Assembly: GCA_964016875.1 (NCBI GenBank)
Contig: OZ024733.1
Location: forward strand, 21,805,324 to 21,869,323
DNA length: 64,000 nt
Reading direction: 5' to 3'
From: Fallopia convolvulus
Taxonomy: Eukaryota; Streptophyta; Magnoliopsida; Caryophyllales; Polygonaceae
Below, piece after piece: positions 60,691 to 64,000 of this stretch. The number at the start of each line of letters is the position of its first letter. The stretch's first letter is position 1. A model generated the notes under the pieces. It did no database searches. It was given only the letters and a program-made list of their open reading frames with translations, and had not been told where the DNA came from. Both the position numbers and the translations under genes were made by a program.

Positions 60691-61150
60691 TTTACCTCAA
60701 CGGAATCGGGATCGCGGTGGTTTGAATGGATGTGGGAGTTACCGGTGTGCTGGTGGTGGCAAGCTTTGGTGGCATGGCGCGCGCAAGCCTCCGAGCATCG
60801 GGAGATGGTGCGAGGCTATGGGTGGTAACATCGCGGGTCTGGCCGTGGCGAGGTAGACAGGCAGTGCAGCGACTCTGGGATTAGGCTGCGATGGTGGAAG
60901 AGAGGTGAGGAGAGAGAGAGTTGGAGGAAAAAGTGAGGGTTTAGGTGGGGAAGAAGAGGGTTGGGGAAGAAACGAGAGCAAGAGGGAGACATAAGGAAAA
61001 TGAGGGAAGAGAGAGAGTGCCAAGTTGATTATATAGCATCGAAGAAAATCAAAACAAAATTGAACGGTCAGATAGTCGAGATAATATGTATTTAAACGGT
61101 TGGATAAGGAAGTTACGAAAAGAAGCTTCCTTTGTTTTACATAGTATAGA
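60690..61150 (-). mobile_element. Helitron 5' end with an exon-like segment
   Basis: On minus the segment begins at 61150 with TCTATACTATGTAAAAC, like other Helitron starts here. About 150-450 bases in is a GC-rich, pyrimidine-rich stretch ending in GAG|GTAAATC (donor near 60695), resembling a captured first exon. No long protein of known type is encoded. The 3' end was not found. Confidence 0.45.
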
Positions 61151-61212
61151 TAATAAGTTACATAAAAATTTAATATGAGCATGTATTAATATAATATAAA
61201 ATGGTATACATT

Positions 61213-61578
61213 CACTATTCTAAAAAACTGTAGGCGGGAGCTAGGCAGTGGGATGGGGTCAAGCGCCTAGACGACTAAGCAGGGGCCTAGCCGTAGTGTA
61301 GGCAAATCAGGCGGATCAATATAATTTTTATTTTAAAGGATTTTTATTTGTAATTGGTGAGAATATATAAATACAAAACAATCTCATCATAATGTCTACG
61401 TATAAATTCATGTCTAGAGCCCACCTGGAGTTTGCCTAAACCACCTAGAAGGCTGCATATCCCACCAAGAAGGCCGCCTACCCTGCACCACAACCCGTCT
61501 AGGCGCCTAGGGATAAATCGGAATGGTAGACCACTGCCTAGCTTCTAGGCGGCCGCCTAGACCTTTTTTAGAACAATG
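61213..61578. mobile_element. hAT-type MITE with CTAGGCGCCTAG repeats, 366 bp
   Basis: The ends CACTATTCTAAAAAAC and TTTTTTAGAACAATG are inverted repeats. GCCTAGGCG-type palindromes fill the subterminal parts. Flanking 8-mers TATACATT (61205-61212) and TATATATT (61579-61586) match at seven of eight bases. Confidence 0.75.
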
Positions 61579-61620
61579 TATATATTCAATATATAATTCA
61601 AGTAAAAAGTTTAACAAAAT

Positions 61621-61648
61621 CCGCGCAAGGTGCGGGTAACTACGCTAG
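61621..61648 (+). other. Helitron 3' terminus
   Basis: The GC hairpin (CCGC/GCGG, 61621-61635) is followed by TAACTACG and CTAG (61645-61648), then T. No matching 5' end was found on plus. Confidence 0.55.
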
Positions 61649-61651
61649 TTA

Positions 61652-61852
61652 AAAAAATCCAACCCCATGAAATATAGTACTATTAATTAAGTAATAACAC
61701 TAGTTTAAACTAGAATAATCATCTAATCCTTTGGGCAACTAACTCTTTAGGAAATTAACATTTTTAATTATCCTTCTTGTCCATATTTCTTTTGATAATC
61801 TACCCAAAATTATTTTAAAAGTACTTTGTTAAAGTTAATATTAGTTTGGCTA
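61652..61852 (+). repeat. Second copy of the 45430 repeat
   Basis: Aligned to 45430-45655 in the same orientation. It starts directly after the Helitron 3' terminus. Confidence 0.75.
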
Positions 61853-62233
61853 TTGTTGACCCTGATACTTTGTTAGTCATTCAATGTTATTTTCAGCCTG
61901 GAAAGTATATGCTCGATCACACACCGTCAAAACAACAACCATTTAAGATGACCACGTACTCTTTCCTCTCTTAATTTCCTTATCAATGTCAGGCCAAAAT
62001 AGAAATGCAACATAGAAATTAAATATATAATTACGTATAGGCCAAAATAAGTATTAAAAATCTCAATTAGCCTGTTTGATTTTAAGGCATTTGAATTCCC
62101 ACTCTATATCAGGTTTTACCCACATGGTCTCTTCCCACACCTCCCTATAGCTCTTTCCTTATAAGGTTTATCTCCCTCCCTACCATCCTCATATTTGTAA
62201 TGAGACAGTTAGGGATGTACATCCAAGGAGGAG
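61853..62233. other. Intergenic, nothing specific
   Basis: No coding frame. The last 12 bases before 62234 (CCAAGGAGGAG) look like a polypurine tract. Confidence 0.35.
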
Positions 62234-62412
62234 TGTTAAAATATTATATATTTTATGGATGCATATAAGATAGAATCTTCAAAAACCCTAGAAGTGACTT
62301 ATTTTCCAAGTGTTCTGCTCTCTATAAAAGGCCTCTATGGATGATCTAATAAGATGGATTTTTCTGATCTCCTTTGTCTCTATTCTCTTTGGTCTCTCCT
62401 AAATTTATAACA
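62234..62412 (+). repeat. Short LTR (copia- or TRIM-like), 179 bp
   Basis: It starts TGTTAAAAT and ends TATAACA (inverted TGTTA/TAACA), is preceded by the purine tract CCAAGGAGGAG, and has an internal TATA box (CTATAAAAG, 62334-62342). The flanking 5-mers differ, so it fits a 3' LTR of an element whose interior is lost or diverged better than a clean solo LTR. Confidence 0.55.
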
Positions 62413-63041
62413 ATTACTTTGATATTGGACCATATCCGATCATTGGTGCATAATAATATCTGGTTGTTCGATAATACGGAGTATACAAAAGATAGTGAGT
62501 TAAAATAAACATCGTATTATTGTACGTAGTAATCAAGTAGGTGGTCCATCACTAATAGCCTATTAGGTTAATTATGTACCACTAGCTAAATTGAGGATGT
62601 TGATACGAAACAGCCTAAGTAGATATGGATGGTTAGAAACTTGCTATATACAGAATTTATGTGTATTGATTAAATCTAATTTGATCATAGCTAGTTTTGT
62701 TTTAATATAACGAATGGGGCATTAATTGTTAGTATAAAGTTGGTGGAGAGGTACTAAGAATTTGAATGTGGAATGGACGTCTTTATGCAGATGATTAACC
62801 TCTCACACTCCTATATATTTAAGTTGCAGGTCATTAACCGTTCTCTCTTGGCTTTGACTGATCAAATTCAAATCCAAGAAATGTTTTTGCAGTCCAATTA
62901 AATAGGTTCTCTCTTTCTTTTTGAAATTAAGTCCATAAATCTTTCAAATTTTAATCTTTCAAATTACTTCTTACCAAATTTTAATCTTTCAAATAATCTG
63001 TCAAATTTGAAGTTTAGTTGGAATGAACGGATTTCCTTATA
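62413..63041. other. Intergenic, minor repeats
   Basis: A direct repeat pair of about 60 bp (ATCCAAGAA..TTTTGCAGTCCAATT) lies at 62872 and 63258. ATCTTTCAAATT is repeated at 62938-63000. No gene. Confidence 0.4.
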
Positions 63042-63106
63042 AATCTTTCAAAGATTTAAAACAAAATTACATTGGGCTACATGCCAATGTAATTTTGTTT
63101 TAAACA
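63042..63106. repeat. Two adjacent hairpins, one with a 21-bp perfect stem
   Basis: 63042-63060 is a 9-bp inverted repeat (TAAATCTTT C AAAGATTTA). 63057-63077 and 63086-63106 are perfect reverse complements with loop GCTACATG. Confidence 0.8.
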
Positions 63107-64000
63107 TTTGTTTTTTTACCTTTTTTTAAAATTTGACATAATATTTCAAAATTTGATCCTATGTTATTTATTTTTGCTAAATCCCAAAACTTAATCGAAG
63201 GAAAATCTCATCGTTGCATTTGCACGGACACTCATATAGCAGTTTGCGCCCACAAGATCCAAGAACCGTTTTGCAGTCCAATTGAGTATAGTTCTCTTTT
63301 CTTTCTTTTTTCTGAAATAGTACGTATTTATAGTCGATCACCATTTCTTTAAATATGGGACACCTAAATTCAGACTCCCGTATAGTTCCGAGATCTCAAG
63401 ATAGTCGATTCGGTGAATCACTTGAACCCTGATACAATGTCATGTCAAAATAGAAATGTAACATATATACAAATCTTTACAACTCTAAAAGTTCTCCCTC
63501 AAGAGATAAATAAATGCACTATTTTCAACAAAATTCCCTCCAAAAGTTCATATTGTTATTACATACAAATCCAATAAATGCTATTTTTAAAACCATTAAT
63601 TTAGTTGACAATAATTATGTACAAAGCATGTATATGGCATCCGTTCAAATCCCTCCACTAAGTATGTTTGTGTAATATAATTAATACTATATGTCATTCC
63701 ATATTCTCCTTGCTACTATATAACCTTTGGTTTTCGTGTACTGCTACACAACCTATCCTTTAGAGTACCAAACGCAAAAAAACGCACAAATAAATGAATG
63801 AAGAACATCCTTTGGAATTGCTTCAACAACTTTTGGAATTTCCTAACTCCAGTATATATACGTCCCGACCGTGCACTTAGAAGCCGCAACTTTACGCATC
63901 GATCACTTGCACCAACACTTGCAACAACGATCGAGGTAAACCGCTTTATGCCACTAATCTCGTTTGTTTGCACTATGGTTTCATAGAAATATCTTATGCA
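63107..64000. other. Intergenic to the window edge
   Basis: No coding frame of recognisable type on either strand; the longest open frames are under 90 codons and compositionally random. Confidence 0.4.

Noticed and set aside
60739..61182. 147-codon minus-strand frame with Pro/Ser-rich end
   Set aside because: It crosses the Helitron terminus at 61150 and is compositionally driven; no domain.

Overview
The window looks like dicot plant nuclear DNA. It has two intron-rich plant genes with standard GT-AG junctions, AT-rich intergenic sequence, and many plant transposon families (Ty3/gypsy LTR elements, a Mutator-like element, a hAT, Helitrons and MITEs). I see no bacterial, organellar or CRISPR content. 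The species cannot be named from the sequence.

Positions 1-19575 are a three-level nest. Outermost is copy A, an Athila/Tat-like Ty3/gypsy element: pol from the window edge to 1212, a long leader, an ORF in the env position, and a 3' LTR at 18074-19575. Copy B (3226-15562), a gag-pol-less relative, landed inside copy A's env-position ORF. A 6.2 kb Mutator-like element (8413-14592, 9-bp target duplication) then landed in copy B's right LTR. Both LTR copies are full of short dyads built on TCGTTAACGA or TCGGTACCGA, often paired into 12-14 bp hairpins, in leaders, LTRs and coding sequence. This is the most unusual signal in the window.

Positions 19576-25000 are degraded, mostly non-coding retroelement sequence ending in a polypurine tract and an LTR start at 24012. 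Positions 25449-34175 hold a stray copy of one exon of the downstream LysM gene, two small non-autonomous Helitrons, and a 4.9 kb minus-strand Helitron with a decayed helicase. That Helitron contains a Harbinger-like MITE and a long fold-back element.

The two genes with complete reading frames are convergent. A LysM GPI-anchored receptor-like protein (36263-37864, five exons, 412 aa, LYM1/LYM3 type) is on plus. A PLP-dependent aromatic amino acid decarboxylase (43316-38461, 13 coding exons, 489 aa, start codon apparently split by an intron) is on minus. They work in unrelated processes (cell-surface sensing of microbes; aromatic amine synthesis), and nothing suggests a functional link.

Positions 43450-64000 are again transposon-rich: Helitron ends at 44108-45077, an orphan coding-like fragment (45655-45995), a Stowaway-type MITE, two copies of an LTR-like repeat starting TGTAACACCCC (the second split by a 3.9 kb hAT with a broken transposase gene), a GTTCAT-rich tract holding a tRNA-like sequence, a hAT-type MITE, a short LTR and a 21-bp perfect hairpin near the right edge.
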